From Leifsonia shinshuensis (GTDB lineage Bacteria > Actinomycetota > Actinomycetes > Actinomycetales > Microbacteriaceae), in the NCBI RefSeq assembly GCF_031456835.1, contig NZ_JAVDVK010000001.1:2418001-2482000 (forward strand): a DNA stretch of 64,000 bases. Reading direction: 5' to 3'. Both the position numbers and the translations under genes were made by a program. This document shows, piece after piece, positions 1-9,437 of this stretch (positions are counted from its first letter, which is position 1; each line of letters begins with the position of its first letter). A model generated the notes under the pieces. It was given only the letters and a program-made list of their open reading frames with translations. It had not been told where the DNA came from and made no database searches.

Positions 1-74
1 GCCGCTCGCCCCATCAGTCATCGTCATCACCTGCCCGAACCGCCCGCACGGGATGCGCGGGATGAGGGAACGCT

Positions 75-107
75 ATCCCCGGCGGGAGGGTGCGCGCCAC
101 CGGGGAT
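75..107 (-). terminator. Weak hairpin downstream of the first surface-protein gene
   Basis: Inverted repeat ATCCCCGG / CCGGGGAT (75-82 and 100-107) with a 17-nt loop lies 31-63 nt past the stop codon of the surface-protein gene read on the minus strand. There is no T-run, so it would be an unconventional or Rho-assisted end at best. Confidence 0.3.
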
Positions 108-137
108 CGACGATGCCGCCCGCATCCCGTCCACCGC

Positions 138-3100
138 CTACCGCAGGCGTCGCCTCAGCCGCCTGACGAGGACGAGCGCGCTTCCCGAGACCAGGAGGAA
201 TGCAGCGCCCACCAGGGCGGGAACTCTGTCCAGACCCGTCGAAGCCAGCCCGACGGGCCGGTCGGCGTCGACGGTCACCCGGGCGGTCGATGGCTGCGAG
301 GTCGCCAATACCAGCGTCAGCGGGACGGCGCCGGTCGCGACCGCGGTGTTGACGATCGCGTCCGACTGTACGTCGGCGCTGGTTACGTCATAGGTCGCGG
401 CGCAGGTCGCCTCTCCGCCAGGGGCCAGCGGCCCCGTCGGGCAGTCGACCGACAGCCGCCCGGTGCCAGTGAACGCGCGCTCCACGACGGCGACGTTCGC
501 CAGCGTGACATTGCCGTCGTTGGTGATCCGATAGGTGTACCGGATGCTCTGGCCAGCTGCGCTGACGCTGTCACGATCCGCCTGCTTGACCAAGGTGAGC
601 GCGGGATGCTGCGCGATGGTGACCGTTGCCGTCGAGGCGGCGGACGTCACGGCGGCGCCGTCAGGGTCGAGTCCGGAGGCCGTGGCGGTGTTATCGATCC
701 GGCCGCGATCCAGGTCCGCCTGGGTCGCGGTGTAGCTCACCGAGCAGTCGACCACCTGCCCCGGCGCCAGGGTGCCGGTGCAGCCGCTGGGGACGAGCGG
801 ACCGCTTCCGGTGAAGGTGCCCTCGACCACATCCACCCCACTGACCGTGACGTTGCCGGTGTTCGCGACGTGGAACCGGAAGGTCACGGCCTGCCCCGGC
901 GCGGTGATCGAGGCGACGTCGGCCGTCTTGGTCAGTGCGAGGCCGGGTGTCCGGTCGACGGACACCGTGACCCGAGCCGAAGTCGCGGCGACGTTCGCGC
1001 CCGCCGGGTCGGTCGCCGTCGCGTCGCCGGTGTTCGTGATGCTGCCCGCGTCGATGTCGGCCTGAGTCACGCGGTAGGTGGCGACGCACGTCGTCTCTTC
1101 GTCCGGCGCAAGGGTCGTCGACGGGCAGCTGATCGCGGACACCGTGCCGGTGCCGGTGAAGGCCAGCTCGTGTGCAGCGACCGCAGCGACGCTGACGTTA
1201 CCGGTGTTGGTGACGAGGAAGCGGTACGTGATGGCCTGGCCGGCGGCATCCACGGTCGCCCGATCGGCGGACTTCGTGACGGTCAGCGCGGCCGACTGAA
1301 CCGCCATGACGCTCGCGCTGCTCGGATCCGAGGTGACCAGGGCGCCGCTCGGGGCGGACCCGGACGCGACGGCGGTGTTCGTGATGGAACCGCGGTCGAT
1401 GTCTTGTTGCGTGACCGCGTAGGCGGCGGAGCAGTCCATCGACGCGCCGGGGGCGAGGTCGGTGCGCGGGCACTGGATCTGCCCAGGGAGACCGGATCCA
1501 GTGAACGCCTGGTCGCCGACGACGATGCCGGTGACTACGACGTTGCCCGCGTTGGTCACATGCAGGTTGTAGTGGATGCTCTGCCCCGCCGCCGAAATAC
1601 TGGCCACATCAGCGGTTTTCGTGAGAGCCAGCGCCGGCGCCTGAGCCACTGTCACCGTCGCGGTGGACGTGGGGGAGGTCGTCGTCGCGCCGCCCGGGTC
1701 CGTGCCGGTCGCCACCGCGGTGTTGACGATCGTTCCGGCGTCGATGTCGGCCTGGGTGACCGCGTAGGCGGCGGTGCAGGTCATGGTCGCGTTCGGTGCC
1801 ACGCTGGTCTGCGGGCACGTGGGCTGATCCAGGTTCCCTGCCCCGGTTGTTGAACCGGTCCCGGTGAACGACACCTCCTTCACGGTCACGCCGTTGATGG
1901 TGACGTTGCCGTTGTTGCCGACCTCGAAGCTGTACTGCACGACCTGGCCGGGCGCGTTCACCTGGGCCGGTGTCGCGGACTTCTGGATGGTGAGGCCGGG
2001 CACCTGCGCGACCGTGACGATCGCAGAGCTCGAGACGTCGGGCAGCGCCCCGCCGCTCGGGTCGATGCCGGTGGCGGACGCGGAGTTCGTGATCGTCCCG
2101 CGGTCGATGTCGGCCTGCTGCACGGTGTAGCTGGCCGTGCAGACCGTCGACCCGGCGGGCGCGAGGGTGGTCACGGGGCAGGTGATCCCCGACACCGTTC
2201 CAGCCCCGGTGAACGTCTGCTCCTCGACGTCGATTCCGGTGACCGTCACGTTGCCGACGTTGCGGACGGCGAACTGGTACGTGACCGTCTGGCCCGCCGT
2301 GGTGACGTACGTCGGGGTGCTGGTCTTGGTCAGCGTCAGCGCCGGGGACTGGTTTGCGGTGACCAGGGCGGTGCTTGCCAGCGAGGACACGTTCACGTTG
2401 CCCGGTGAGGTGGCGGTGGCGTTGGCGGTGTTCTCAAACGCGCCGTGGTCCACATCCAGCTGGCTGACTGTGTACGCGGCGGTGCAGATCATGCTCACGC
2501 TAGGCGCCAGCGTGGCGCTCGGGCAGCTGATCGAGCCCAACGGGTTGCTGCCGCTGAAGCTCTGCTCCACCGGTTGCACGCTGCTCAGCGTCGTGTTGCC
2601 GGTGTTCGTCACCACGAAACGGAATGTCACCGCCTGCCCCGCAGCGGTCACCGTCGCAGGCGAAGCCGTCTTAGAGACGGTGAGCGCCGGGGCGCGCGTC
2701 GCGGTCACTACCGCGGTGCTGTCGGCAGAGGAGACGGCCTGACCCGCCGGGGTGGCCGCGGTGACCGCGGCAGTGTTTGTGATCGTTCCCCGGTCGATAT
2801 CGGCCTGGGTGACCGTTGAGGTGGCGATGCAGGTGGTGGCTGCTCCAGCAGCCAGGGTCGTCGTCGGACAGTTGACCGCACTCAGACCCGCACCGCTGAA
2901 CGAGCCTTCGACCACGGTGACGCCGCTCAACGTCGTGTTGCCCGTGTTGGCGACTTTGTAGCTCCAGGTCACCGTTTGGCCCACCGTGTCCACGGTTGTC
3001 GGGCTCGCCGTCTTCTGCAGTGTCATGGCCGGCGCTGGGACGGCGTTTACGGTGACAGAGTTCGACACGGTGGTGAGCGCTCCGCCCGTCGGCGGCTGCG

Positions 3101-6100
3101 CCGTCACGGTGGCGCGGTCGGTGACGTGGCCGAAGTCGAGGTCTGCCGCGGTCGCTTTGTAGGTCGCGACGAAGGTGCCGACCTGTCCCGGTGCGAGCGT
3201 CGTCGAGGTTCCGGAGCACGTCGCTGCCGGCGTCGAGCGAGAGCTGCAGGTGACAGTGGGCGCCGCCGCGCCGGGTGCCCCGTCGATGATTGCGTCCGTC
3301 ACGGTCACCCCGGATAGGGTCACCGCCGTGTTGTTGGTTACCTGGAAGGTGTACGACACGGTGTCGCCGGCGGCGCTGTAGGTAGGCGTTGACGTCGCCT
3401 TCACGATCTGCGGCTGGGTTTGGGTCGCCTGCAGACCGGTGTACGACGACTCAGCGGTCGCAAGGGGCGTCGCGCCGGAGTACACGGTCGTACCGACGCT
3501 GTTCCAGGCGACGCTTCCGACGGTCGCGTTCGGGGTGGAGACGGTGTAGGAGATGCTGAACCGGGTGGTGCCCGCGTCGCCCGCCACGAACACGGTGCCG
3601 TCGTACGCGAATCGCAGCGCCGTGGTGGCCCCCACCGGGCTCGGAACCGTCGACGACCAGTCGTTGACACATCCTGGGTTGCTCGCCAGCACTTCGGGAC
3701 GGCAGGGATTCGCCGCGGTGGAGTATTGGACGGACACTCCGGCGGGCAGGGTCCCGAGCGACGTCAGAGTCGCGCGGAACTGCGACTGCCGCGCCTTCGT
3801 CGAGCTCGCCTCCGTGTCGCCGACCCGGGGCAGGAGATCGTACATGACCGGGTTGTCCAAGTTCGCCGCGCCGGTGTTGGCGAAGCTGACCGTGTAGGTC
3901 GCCGCACCTCCCGTCGGGCTGACCGTGCCGATCCCGCCGGAGCCGACGGGGGCTGCGTCGAGGTTGCCCTGGACTTGTTTGTCCACGGCGAACGCAGGGT
4001 TGATCGCCGCGACGGCGAGTGGGGCCGACATGCCGCAGTAGTTCGAGGTGCCGATGCCGTTGGAGGTCAGATCGCTGTTCGCGGTCGGGTTCTTCGGCAC
4101 GCCCGCCGATGGTGCGGCGAGGTTCTTGGTCGAGTGGTCGATGCACGCCGTCAGGGCGGCAGCACCGCCGTATCCGACGGTGATGTCGTTCTGGTACACG
4201 CCCGCGCAACCGCCGGGCAGTTGGACGGTGAGCGGGTTCTGCTGGATCTCATAGTCGCCAGGTTGGAGGACGACGCCGGCGGGGATCGTCCACTCGTACA
4301 AGGTGCGACCGGTGCCGTTGAAGTTCGGCGTCATTACAGCCGTGATCGTGCCCGCGGAGTAGCTGCGCGCGCCCGAGAAGGTTGTGACCTGGCCGTAGTT
4401 GGAGCCGGAACTGTGGGCCAGCACCAGCTTGATGGGAGTGGTCGCCCCAGCCGTCACGACCGCCGCCTCAGGCGCGAGGTAATCCACCGTGATCTGCTGC
4501 GAGGGCGCAGTGGTGATCTCGACCGAGTTGTTCGATGCTGTGGTGTTGTTGAACGCGACCGTTTCCGTGCACGTCGTCGCCCCGTTGTAGGTGGCGTTCA
4601 CGACCGGGTTCAAAATCGCTCTGCCCTGTGCGCCGGAGTTCTCCACGATGATCGAAGCGGAGCCTGTGTCGGTGGCGAGAGGGGTCGAGTCCCCGACCTT
4701 GAAAGCTTGGCTCGTCACCGTGTTCGTGAGGACGATCGGGCCGAGCGCCTCGGCCGCTGCGGACGCATATCCGCGCACTTCGATGGTGAGGCCGCCAGCC
4801 GGGTTGGAGCCCTGGCTCGCAATCGGGGGGACGTCGATCTCCGCGATGGGCAGATCGGTCGGAATCGTCCACCCGGCACCGGCCGCGTACGCCACGGTCG
4901 CCGTGCTCCCGTCCGGGTGGATCAGCGTCAGCGGAGTTCCGGTCGGGGGCACGAAGCCGGCGACAGTGACAGCGGTGGGCACGTAGAGCGGCGTCTGGCA
5001 GTAGGGTGCGCCAGGAGCGAGCGAGCTGTAAACGGCGCCGGAGCCGGCACTGAGACACGGCATCGGGTCTCGGACGGCGAAGTCGGCGCCGGCGTTCGCG
5101 CCGTTGGAGCGGAGGAGGATGTCGAACAACGCGGTGCTGCCGGATCCGTCCCAATTGCCCGGGTACGTATAGGGCGTGAGCGGCGTCCCGAATCCTCCGA
5201 CGCTGTACTGGCCGCCGTTGTACAACGAGGTCGTGTAGCTGGCCTTCTGAACGAAGTCCGCCGGCACAGGACTCGAGACCGTCGCACATCTCGGACCGGC
5301 GGTCAGGGTCCCCGGCGTCGAGTCGACGTATGTGACCGAGCCTGTCAGGCTTGCACAGAGCGTTGTACCGACCGGCGTCGGCGAGGACCCGTCTGTGGTC
5401 ACGGTCCCGTTGATGTTGATGACCGGCACCGTGCCACCTGGGCCGCCTCCGGCGGTGGATCCGTATTTCGGGTCCGCGCAGGTCGCGCCTGTCGGGTCCG
5501 AGTACGAGACGGTGCGGCTCGCGACGTCGTAGGCGAGGATCGCGCCTGGCGGCGTCCCCGACGGGGTCTGCTGCAGCGTCGTCTCCGTGAAGCCGGTCGG
5601 CAAGGTGACGGTGAACGAGACGCTGCTCGTCCCGATGTCGCCGCTGAGCTGCTGTCGGACGGCGGTGCAGTCGAGGCTCACGCTGAACGAGAATGCGCCA
5701 CCCGGAACCGTCGTCGGCGTGGCCGCGAGGGTGGCTTTGACGTTGCGACCGGCGGTGACCGTCAGCACTGCCGGCGTCGGCGCGACCGCGCCGGCGAACC
5801 CCGTGTACGCGACTGTCGGGGTGATGGTGAGCTGCGCGTTGTTGTAGGTGAAGTACTCCGGCGGGGTGACCGTGAAGTTGCATCCCATCCCGCCCGTCGG
5901 CACGGTGCCGTAGTTGAACGTGACGACCCCGGTGCCGACGGTCTTCGTCACTCCCGAGCAGGTCGAGTTGCCGACCCAGCTCGCGAAGTCGTTCGTCGGC
6001 CCGTCTCCGGTCAGCGTGGTCGTCGGGAAGCTGACGGTGGTGTTCGCGCACCCGCCGGTCGTGCTGCACGACACGACGACGGTGAACGTCGCGGCCTGGC

Positions 6101-6281
6101 CGCTTTTCACGGTCGACGAGGACGGGGTGATCGTGATGCTCGCGTCCGCGTACGCAGGTGCGCCGAGTCCCATGGTCAGGCCGACGATGGCCGCGAGCAC
6201 TCCGAGGAACGCTGCGACCCTGAGTGCCGCGCGCCGCACCGGCTGCGCACTTCTTCCACTGCTGTCCGCGACAATCGACAC
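138..6281 (-). CDS. Giant LAxTG-anchored surface protein with nine tandem DUF11-like repeats
   Basis: A 2047-aa exported wall protein. The N-terminus has a basic n-region, a hydrophobic stretch (about residues 20-42) and an AYADA-type signal peptidase site. The first ~960 residues are beta-rich and cysteine-containing without a family I can name. They are followed by nine repeats of ~115-120 aa of the DUF11 / CARDB-like type, each opening with a P-A-L-T-x-x-K-T-A motif and containing Q-A-D-I-D-x-G-x-I-x-N-T-A. The C-terminus is a sortase signal: LASTG, a hydrophobic helix, then an arginine-rich tail, the LAxTG form used by class E sortases. The start is GTG at 6281; its ribosome site is weak (GGATGG upstream). 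No sortase gene lies in the window. Probably an adhesin or stalk-like protein; the ligand is unknown. Its promoter carries the tandem GGGTGAA element shared with three other genes here. Confidence 0.9.
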   Translation of the reverse strand: MSIVADSSGRSAQPVRRAALRVAAFLGVLAAIVGLTMGLGAPAYADASITITPSSSTVKSGQAATFTVVVSCSTTGGCANTTVSFPTTTLTGDGPTNDFASWVGNSTCSGVTKTVGTGVVTFNYGTVPTGGMGCNFTVTPPEYFTYNNAQLTITPTVAYTGFAGAVAPTPAVLTVTAGRNVKATLAATPTTVPGGAFSFSVSLDCTAVRQQLSGDIGTSSVSFTVTLPTGFTETTLQQTPSGTPPGAILAYDVASRTVSYSDPTGATCADPKYGSTAGGGPGGTVPVININGTVTTDGSSPTPVGTTLCASLTGSVTYVDSTPGTLTAGPRCATVSSPVPADFVQKASYTTSLYNGGQYSVGGFGTPLTPYTYPGNWDGSGSTALFDILLRSNGANAGADFAVRDPMPCLSAGSGAVYSSLAPGAPYCQTPLYVPTAVTVAGFVPPTGTPLTLIHPDGSTATVAYAAGAGWTIPTDLPIAEIDVPPIASQGSNPAGGLTIEVRGYASAAAEALGPIVLTNTVTSQAFKVGDSTPLATDTGSASIIVENSGAQGRAILNPVVNATYNGATTCTETVAFNNTTASNNSVEITTAPSQQITVDYLAPEAAVVTAGATTPIKLVLAHSSGSNYGQVTTFSGARSYSAGTITAVMTPNFNGTGRTLYEWTIPAGVVLQPGDYEIQQNPLTVQLPGGCAGVYQNDITVGYGGAAALTACIDHSTKNLAAPSAGVPKNPTANSDLTSNGIGTSNYCGMSAPLAVAAINPAFAVDKQVQGNLDAAPVGSGGIGTVSPTGGAATYTVSFANTGAANLDNPVMYDLLPRVGDTEASSTKARQSQFRATLTSLGTLPAGVSVQYSTAANPCRPEVLASNPGCVNDWSSTVPSPVGATTALRFAYDGTVFVAGDAGTTRFSISYTVSTPNATVGSVAWNSVGTTVYSGATPLATAESSYTGLQATQTQPQIVKATSTPTYSAAGDTVSYTFQVTNNTAVTLSGVTVTDAIIDGAPGAAAPTVTCSSRSTPAATCSGTSTTLAPGQVGTFVATYKATAADLDFGHVTDRATVTAQPPTGGALTTVSNSVTVNAVPAPAMTLQKTASPTTVDTVGQTVTWSYKVANTGNTTLSGVTVVEGSFSGAGLSAVNCPTTTLAAGAATTCIATSTVTQADIDRGTITNTAAVTAATPAGQAVSSADSTAVVTATRAPALTVSKTASPATVTAAGQAVTFRFVVTNTGNTTLSSVQPVEQSFSGSNPLGSISCPSATLAPSVSMICTAAYTVSQLDVDHGAFENTANATATSPGNVNVSSLASTALVTANQSPALTLTKTSTPTYVTTAGQTVTYQFAVRNVGNVTVTGIDVEEQTFTGAGTVSGITCPVTTLAPAGSTVCTASYTVQQADIDRGTITNSASATGIDPSGGALPDVSSSAIVTVAQVPGLTIQKSATPAQVNAPGQVVQYSFEVGNNGNVTINGVTVKEVSFTGTGSTTGAGNLDQPTCPQTSVAPNATMTCTAAYAVTQADIDAGTIVNTAVATGTDPGGATTTSPTSTATVTVAQAPALALTKTADVASISAAGQSIHYNLHVTNAGNVVVTGIVVGDQAFTGSGLPGQIQCPRTDLAPGASMDCSAAYAVTQQDIDRGSITNTAVASGSAPSGALVTSDPSSASVMAVQSAALTVTKSADRATVDAAGQAITYRFLVTNTGNVSVAAVAAHELAFTGTGTVSAISCPSTTLAPDEETTCVATYRVTQADIDAGSITNTGDATATDPAGANVAATSARVTVSVDRTPGLALTKTADVASITAPGQAVTFRFHVANTGNVTVSGVDVVEGTFTGSGPLVPSGCTGTLAPGQVVDCSVSYTATQADLDRGRIDNTATASGLDPDGAAVTSAASTATVTIAQHPALTLVKQADRDSVSAAGQSIRYTYRITNDGNVTLANVAVVERAFTGTGRLSVDCPTGPLAPGGEATCAATYDVTSADVQSDAIVNTAVATGAVPLTLVLATSQPSTARVTVDADRPVGLASTGLDRVPALVGAAFLLVSGSALVLVRRLRRRLR
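250..3430 (-). repeat. Nine tandem DUF11-like coding repeats
   Basis: Within the surface-protein gene about nine consecutive units of ~345-360 bp encode the same fold. They are diverged at DNA level but recognisable in protein by T-K-T-A at the start and G-N-V-T in the middle. Boundaries are approximate. Such arrays can gain or lose units by recombination and are prone to short-read assembly collapse. Confidence 0.75.
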
Positions 6282-6323
6282 AGAGGCATCCCATCCTGCT
6301 CACCCGATGAGCCGTCAAACGGG

Positions 6324-6375
6324 AAGCTACCTGGGAGGTAGCTCTGAGAGCCGGAATTTCACCCCGGCTTCACCC
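6324..6375 (-). promoter_or_regulatory. Tandem GGGTGAA promoter element, site A (surface protein)
   Basis: Read on the minus strand, two GGGTGAA heptamers (6375-6369 and 6364-6358) start 11 bp apart with a 4-bp spacer. Exactly 28 nt after the second is TAGCTT (6329-6324), a -10-like hexamer. The same arrangement occurs at 38195, 48764 and 54161. A perfect 8-bp palindrome with a 3-nt loop (6325-6343) overlaps the proposed -10 and could be a second operator or a 5'-UTR hairpin. No -35 consensus is visible between heptamers and -10, which suggests an activator-dependent promoter. Confidence 0.65.
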
Positions 6376-6442
6376 CGGTCGGGGTCCACGACTCGGCGCG
6401 GTTCATGATGGAACCTCTGCGGCGCATCGGACAGTAGGGGAT

Positions 6443-7036
6443 ATGAACAACGCTGGATCGGACGAGGCGGACGCCTGGTCCCGGGCGCGGGACGGGGATC
6501 CCGACGCGTTCACGTCGCTCTACGACAGGCATCGCGACCGCGTCTACGGTCACGCGCTGCGGCTCGTCCGCCAGCCGCACGACGCCGAAGACGTCACCGC
6601 CGTGGTCTTCCTGGAGGCGTGGCGCCGTCGCGACGCCGTGCGGGTCGTCAACGGCTCGATCATCGCCTGGCTGCTGGTCACGGCGAACAACACCGTCCAC
6701 AACCTCGAACGCGGCAAGCGCCGCCACCGCACGGCTCTGGCCCGCATGTCCGAGGCCCGGCACGAGCCCGATCACGCGGACGGCGTCGCCGACGACCTCG
6801 ACAACAGGGAACGGAACCGGCGCGTCCGCGACGCGTTCGGCACCCTGTCGAGCGCCGATCAGAACGTGATCACGCTGTGCGTGCTGGAGGAGCTTCCGCT
6901 CGCCGAGGCGGCACGCGCCCTCGGCGTCCCCGTCGGGACGGTCAAATCCCGGCTCTCCCGCGCCAAGCGCCGTCTCGGCGATCTCACCCTCGTCTCCGAA
7001 CCGATCCACCCCGCCCTCGAAGGAGGTGCAGAATGA
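6443..7036 (+). CDS. ECF-type RNA polymerase sigma factor
   Basis: 197 aa. The sigma region 2 helix reads AFTSLYDRHRDRVYG with the following DAEDVTA core (about residues 26-65). Region 4 is a helix-turn-helix around LAEAARALGVPVGTVKSRLSRAKRRL (split here as LAEAARALGVP / VGTVKSRLSRAK; residues ~150-180). The gene stops inside the start codon of the next gene (ATGA), so the two are translationally coupled. The partner is a membrane protein with an extracytoplasmic beta-propeller, an arrangement typical of surface-sensing ECF pairs. A G-rich tract lies only 2-3 nt before the ATG, an unusually tight ribosome site. Target promoters are not identifiable here; the diverging surface-protein gene is a possible target by position only. 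Confidence 0.9.
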   Translation: MNNAGSDEADAWSRARDGDPDAFTSLYDRHRDRVYGHALRLVRQPHDAEDVTAVVFLEAWRRRDAVRVVNGSIIAWLLVTANNTVHNLERGKRRHRTALARMSEARHEPDHADGVADDLDNRERNRRVRDAFGTLSSADQNVITLCVLEELPLAEAARALGVPVGTVKSRLSRAKRRLGDLTLVSEPIHPALEGGAE

Positions 7037-8649
7037 CCGCCACCGGCCCCGCCTTCGACCCGGCGCGCAGCGCCATCCTCCGCGACATCCTCCACGAGAC
7101 CGTCGCCAACGCACCGACCCGTCCCTCTCGCGCGCGTTTCGCCGTGCTCGGCGGCCTGGTCGGCGCGGCCGCCCTCCTCGCCGGGGGGACCGCCGCGCTC
7201 GCGCTCAGCGGCGCCCTGCACTTCGGGTCGCCGGATCCGGCCCCCGCGCCGGTCCCGACGCCGAGCACCACGCTCACGCCGACACCCACGCCGACGCCGA
7301 CCGCCACACCGTCGAGCCGTCCGCTCGCCGTGCAGACCACCCCGATCGAGCGGCACGACATCGACGAGCTCGGAGCAGCTCCGTGGTCGCTTGATCTCCC
7401 GGGCACCGGGCGGCAGTGCGAGCAGCGCCGCGTCTACGACATCGCGGACGGGCTGGCCCTGGTGAAGCTCGGAGCCCATGTCGTCGGAGACGGCACCCCG
7501 GACTGCAACGACGACCTGCAGCACGTCTCACTGTCCCTGGTCGACACCCGGCAGGGCACGGCCATCTGGTCGAGGGAGTGGTCGTGGCGGGCTGAGCCCC
7601 TTTACGACGTCGATGTCATCGTGCTCGGCACGTCGGGTCGGGTCCTCGTCGCCGACCAGTCGCTGGCAGACGGACCGCACGAGGTCGTCGACCTCGCCTC
7701 GGGACGCACTCTGGGCGACTTCGCAGGGCAGAAAAGCGACGTCGTCCTCAACGCGGTGCCGGTGCCGGGCGATTCGGGCGACATCGTCATGACCACCCCT
7801 GACTCGATCGTCCGGGTCGACCCCCGCGACACGAGCACGCCCCGCTGGTCCATGGGGATCCCCGGGAAGAGCGCCGACGTCTTTCCGATGGTGGGAGAGA
7901 CGGACTTCCTTCCGGTCGAGATCCAGCTGTATGCACCCGACGCTCAGGGCTCCCCGTACGAGAGCGCGCGACTCGACCTTGAGACGGGGCGGTTGGACCC
8001 GTTCGTATGGAGTGCGAACGCCTCTCTGGACACGGAGTCCCATCCGGCGGTCGTGACCAAGTCCGACGCTTCGGGGCGGCCCTCCGAGCTCACGGGTCTC
8101 GACTCGTCGGGGGGAACCACGTGGACCCGGCAGCTTCCGCCGGATTCCGATGTGTACGTCGTCCACTCGATGACAGGCACTCCGGGTGCGGATACGACCA
8201 GCCTCGGCGCAACCGACCTCATCGCCGCCGTCTCCACCTCTGAGGTGACGATCATCGACTCGAGCTCCGGAGCGGTCCGCTGGTCCGCGCCCGCAACCCG
8301 ATGCGGACTGAAAGCCGTCGCCGGGCAATCCTCGCCCCTGGTCACCGTCTTCCTCGACGCCGAGAAGCACGCCATCATCGTCCAGCACGACGGCACCGGG
8401 ACCTGCACCTTCGCGGCGGCGACGGGTGCACCCCAGCCGCTTCCCGATGTGGGGAGCGGGGTCGGGCTTCTCTTCGGGCCTGAGAACACCTACGTCTTGT
8501 CAGCCCCGCCGAACGGCGGCATCACGGCGTACTACCGGAAATCGGGCACGAAGCTCTGGACCTCCACCGCCTCCGCACCGGGCTACGTGTTCTTCGCGGG
8601 CGGCTACCTCGTGCGACTGGAGGGCGACCGGTTGGAGGCACTGGGCTGA
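7033..8649 (+). CDS. Membrane-anchored PQQ-like beta-propeller protein, putative anti-sigma partner
   Basis: 538 aa from the ATG at 7033, which follows AGGAGGT and overlaps the sigma gene stop by 4 bp. A much longer upstream reading frame exists but lies inside the sigma gene in another frame. A ~38-residue cytoplasmic head is followed by one transmembrane segment (about residues 38-60), a Pro/Thr linker of TPTPTP type (~75-95), and an extracytoplasmic domain of repeated blades with aromatic W and G-x-V-R-W strands typical of PQQ-like or outer-membrane-assembly propellers. No zinc-binding anti-sigma motif is present in the short head, so anti-sigma function is inferred only from gene order and topology. 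It could instead be a sensor or a secreted-enzyme-like protein co-regulated by the sigma factor. Confidence 0.7.
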   Translation: MTATGPAFDPARSAILRDILHETVANAPTRPSRARFAVLGGLVGAAALLAGGTAALALSGALHFGSPDPAPAPVPTPSTTLTPTPTPTPTATPSSRPLAVQTTPIERHDIDELGAAPWSLDLPGTGRQCEQRRVYDIADGLALVKLGAHVVGDGTPDCNDDLQHVSLSLVDTRQGTAIWSREWSWRAEPLYDVDVIVLGTSGRVLVADQSLADGPHEVVDLASGRTLGDFAGQKSDVVLNAVPVPGDSGDIVMTTPDSIVRVDPRDTSTPRWSMGIPGKSADVFPMVGETDFLPVEIQLYAPDAQGSPYESARLDLETGRLDPFVWSANASLDTESHPAVVTKSDASGRPSELTGLDSSGGTTWTRQLPPDSDVYVVHSMTGTPGADTTSLGATDLIAAVSTSEVTIIDSSSGAVRWSAPATRCGLKAVAGQSSPLVTVFLDAEKHAIIVQHDGTGTCTFAAATGAPQPLPDVGSGVGLLFGPENTYVLSAPPNGGITAYYRKSGTKLWTSTASAPGYVFFAGGYLVRLEGDRLEALG

Positions 8650-8664
8650 GCCGCCGTCACCCCG

Positions 8665-9405
8665 TCAGATCGCCCCGCCGTTGACGTAGACGATCTGACC
8701 GTTGACCCAGCGCCCGGGTCCGGCCAGGAACGCGACGGTCTCGGCGATGTCCTCCGGGGTGCCCAGCCTCTCCAACGGCGACACCTTGGCGAGCGCTCCC
8801 ACCTCGTCGTCGTTCTTGCCGTCGAGGAAGAGGTCCGTCGCCGTCGGTCCGGGCGCGACCGCGTTGACCGTGACATCCCGGCCCCGCATCTCGCGCGCCA
8901 TGATGAGCGTCATCGCGTTCACCGCCCCCTTGCTGCCTGCGTACGCCGAATACCCCGGGAACTGCAGCTTGGACACGGACGTCGAGAAGTTGATGATGGC
9001 GCCACCCGGCCGGACCCGCCGGACCGCCTGCTGCGACACCACGAAGGTGCCCCGGATGTTGATCCGGTGCATCCGGTCGAGATCGTCGAGGCTGAACGTC
9101 GCGAGCGGTCCCAGCAGCATGATCCCCGCCGTGTTCACCACCACGTCCACCCCGCCGAACTCCGCCTCGACCGCGTCGAACGCGGCCACCATGTCGGCCT
9201 CATCGGCGACGTCCCCTCCCACGGCGATCGCCCGTCCGCCGGACTCCACGATGGCGGAGACGATGGCCTCCGCTCTCGATCGGTTCCCCGCGTAGTGCAC
9301 CGCGACCGCCATACCCGCCGTCGCGAGGCGCTCGCACGTCGCCTTGCCGATACCGCCCGAGCCGCCTGTCACCAGCGCGACACGGGGGGTCTGCGAATCA
9401 GACAT
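8665..9405 (-). CDS. SDR-family oxidoreductase
   Basis: 246 aa from the ATG at 9405, which has a strong GAGGAGG ribosome site 5 nt upstream; the same frame is open further upstream but inside the glucosidase gene. Classical short-chain dehydrogenase: TGGSGGIGK nucleotide-binding motif (~residues 12-20), NTAGI, a serine in the INFSTS strand, catalytic YSAYAGSK (Y-x3-K), and a C-terminal YVNGG. It lies 32 bp behind the GH3 gene on the same strand and probably closes the beta-glucoside operon. Substrate unknown; closest in style to 3-oxoacyl-ACP-reductase-like or sugar/polyol SDRs. It ends 15 bp from the convergent propeller gene. Confidence 0.88.
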   Translation of the reverse strand: MSDSQTPRVALVTGGSGGIGKATCERLATAGMAVAVHYAGNRSRAEAIVSAIVESGGRAIAVGGDVADEADMVAAFDAVEAEFGGVDVVVNTAGIMLLGPLATFSLDDLDRMHRINIRGTFVVSQQAVRRVRPGGAIINFSTSVSKLQFPGYSAYAGSKGAVNAMTLIMAREMRGRDVTVNAVAPGPTATDLFLDGKNDDEVGALAKVSPLERLGTPEDIAETVAFLAGPGRWVNGQIVYVNGGAI

Positions 9406-9437
9406 CAGTCCCTCCTCGAGCCATTCGGACAGCGGTA

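Noticed and set aside
250-3430. Regularly spaced repeats as a possible CRISPR array
   Set aside because: Units are ~350 bp, in frame and protein-coding (DUF11), not 20-40 bp repeats with unique spacers. No cas genes are present.
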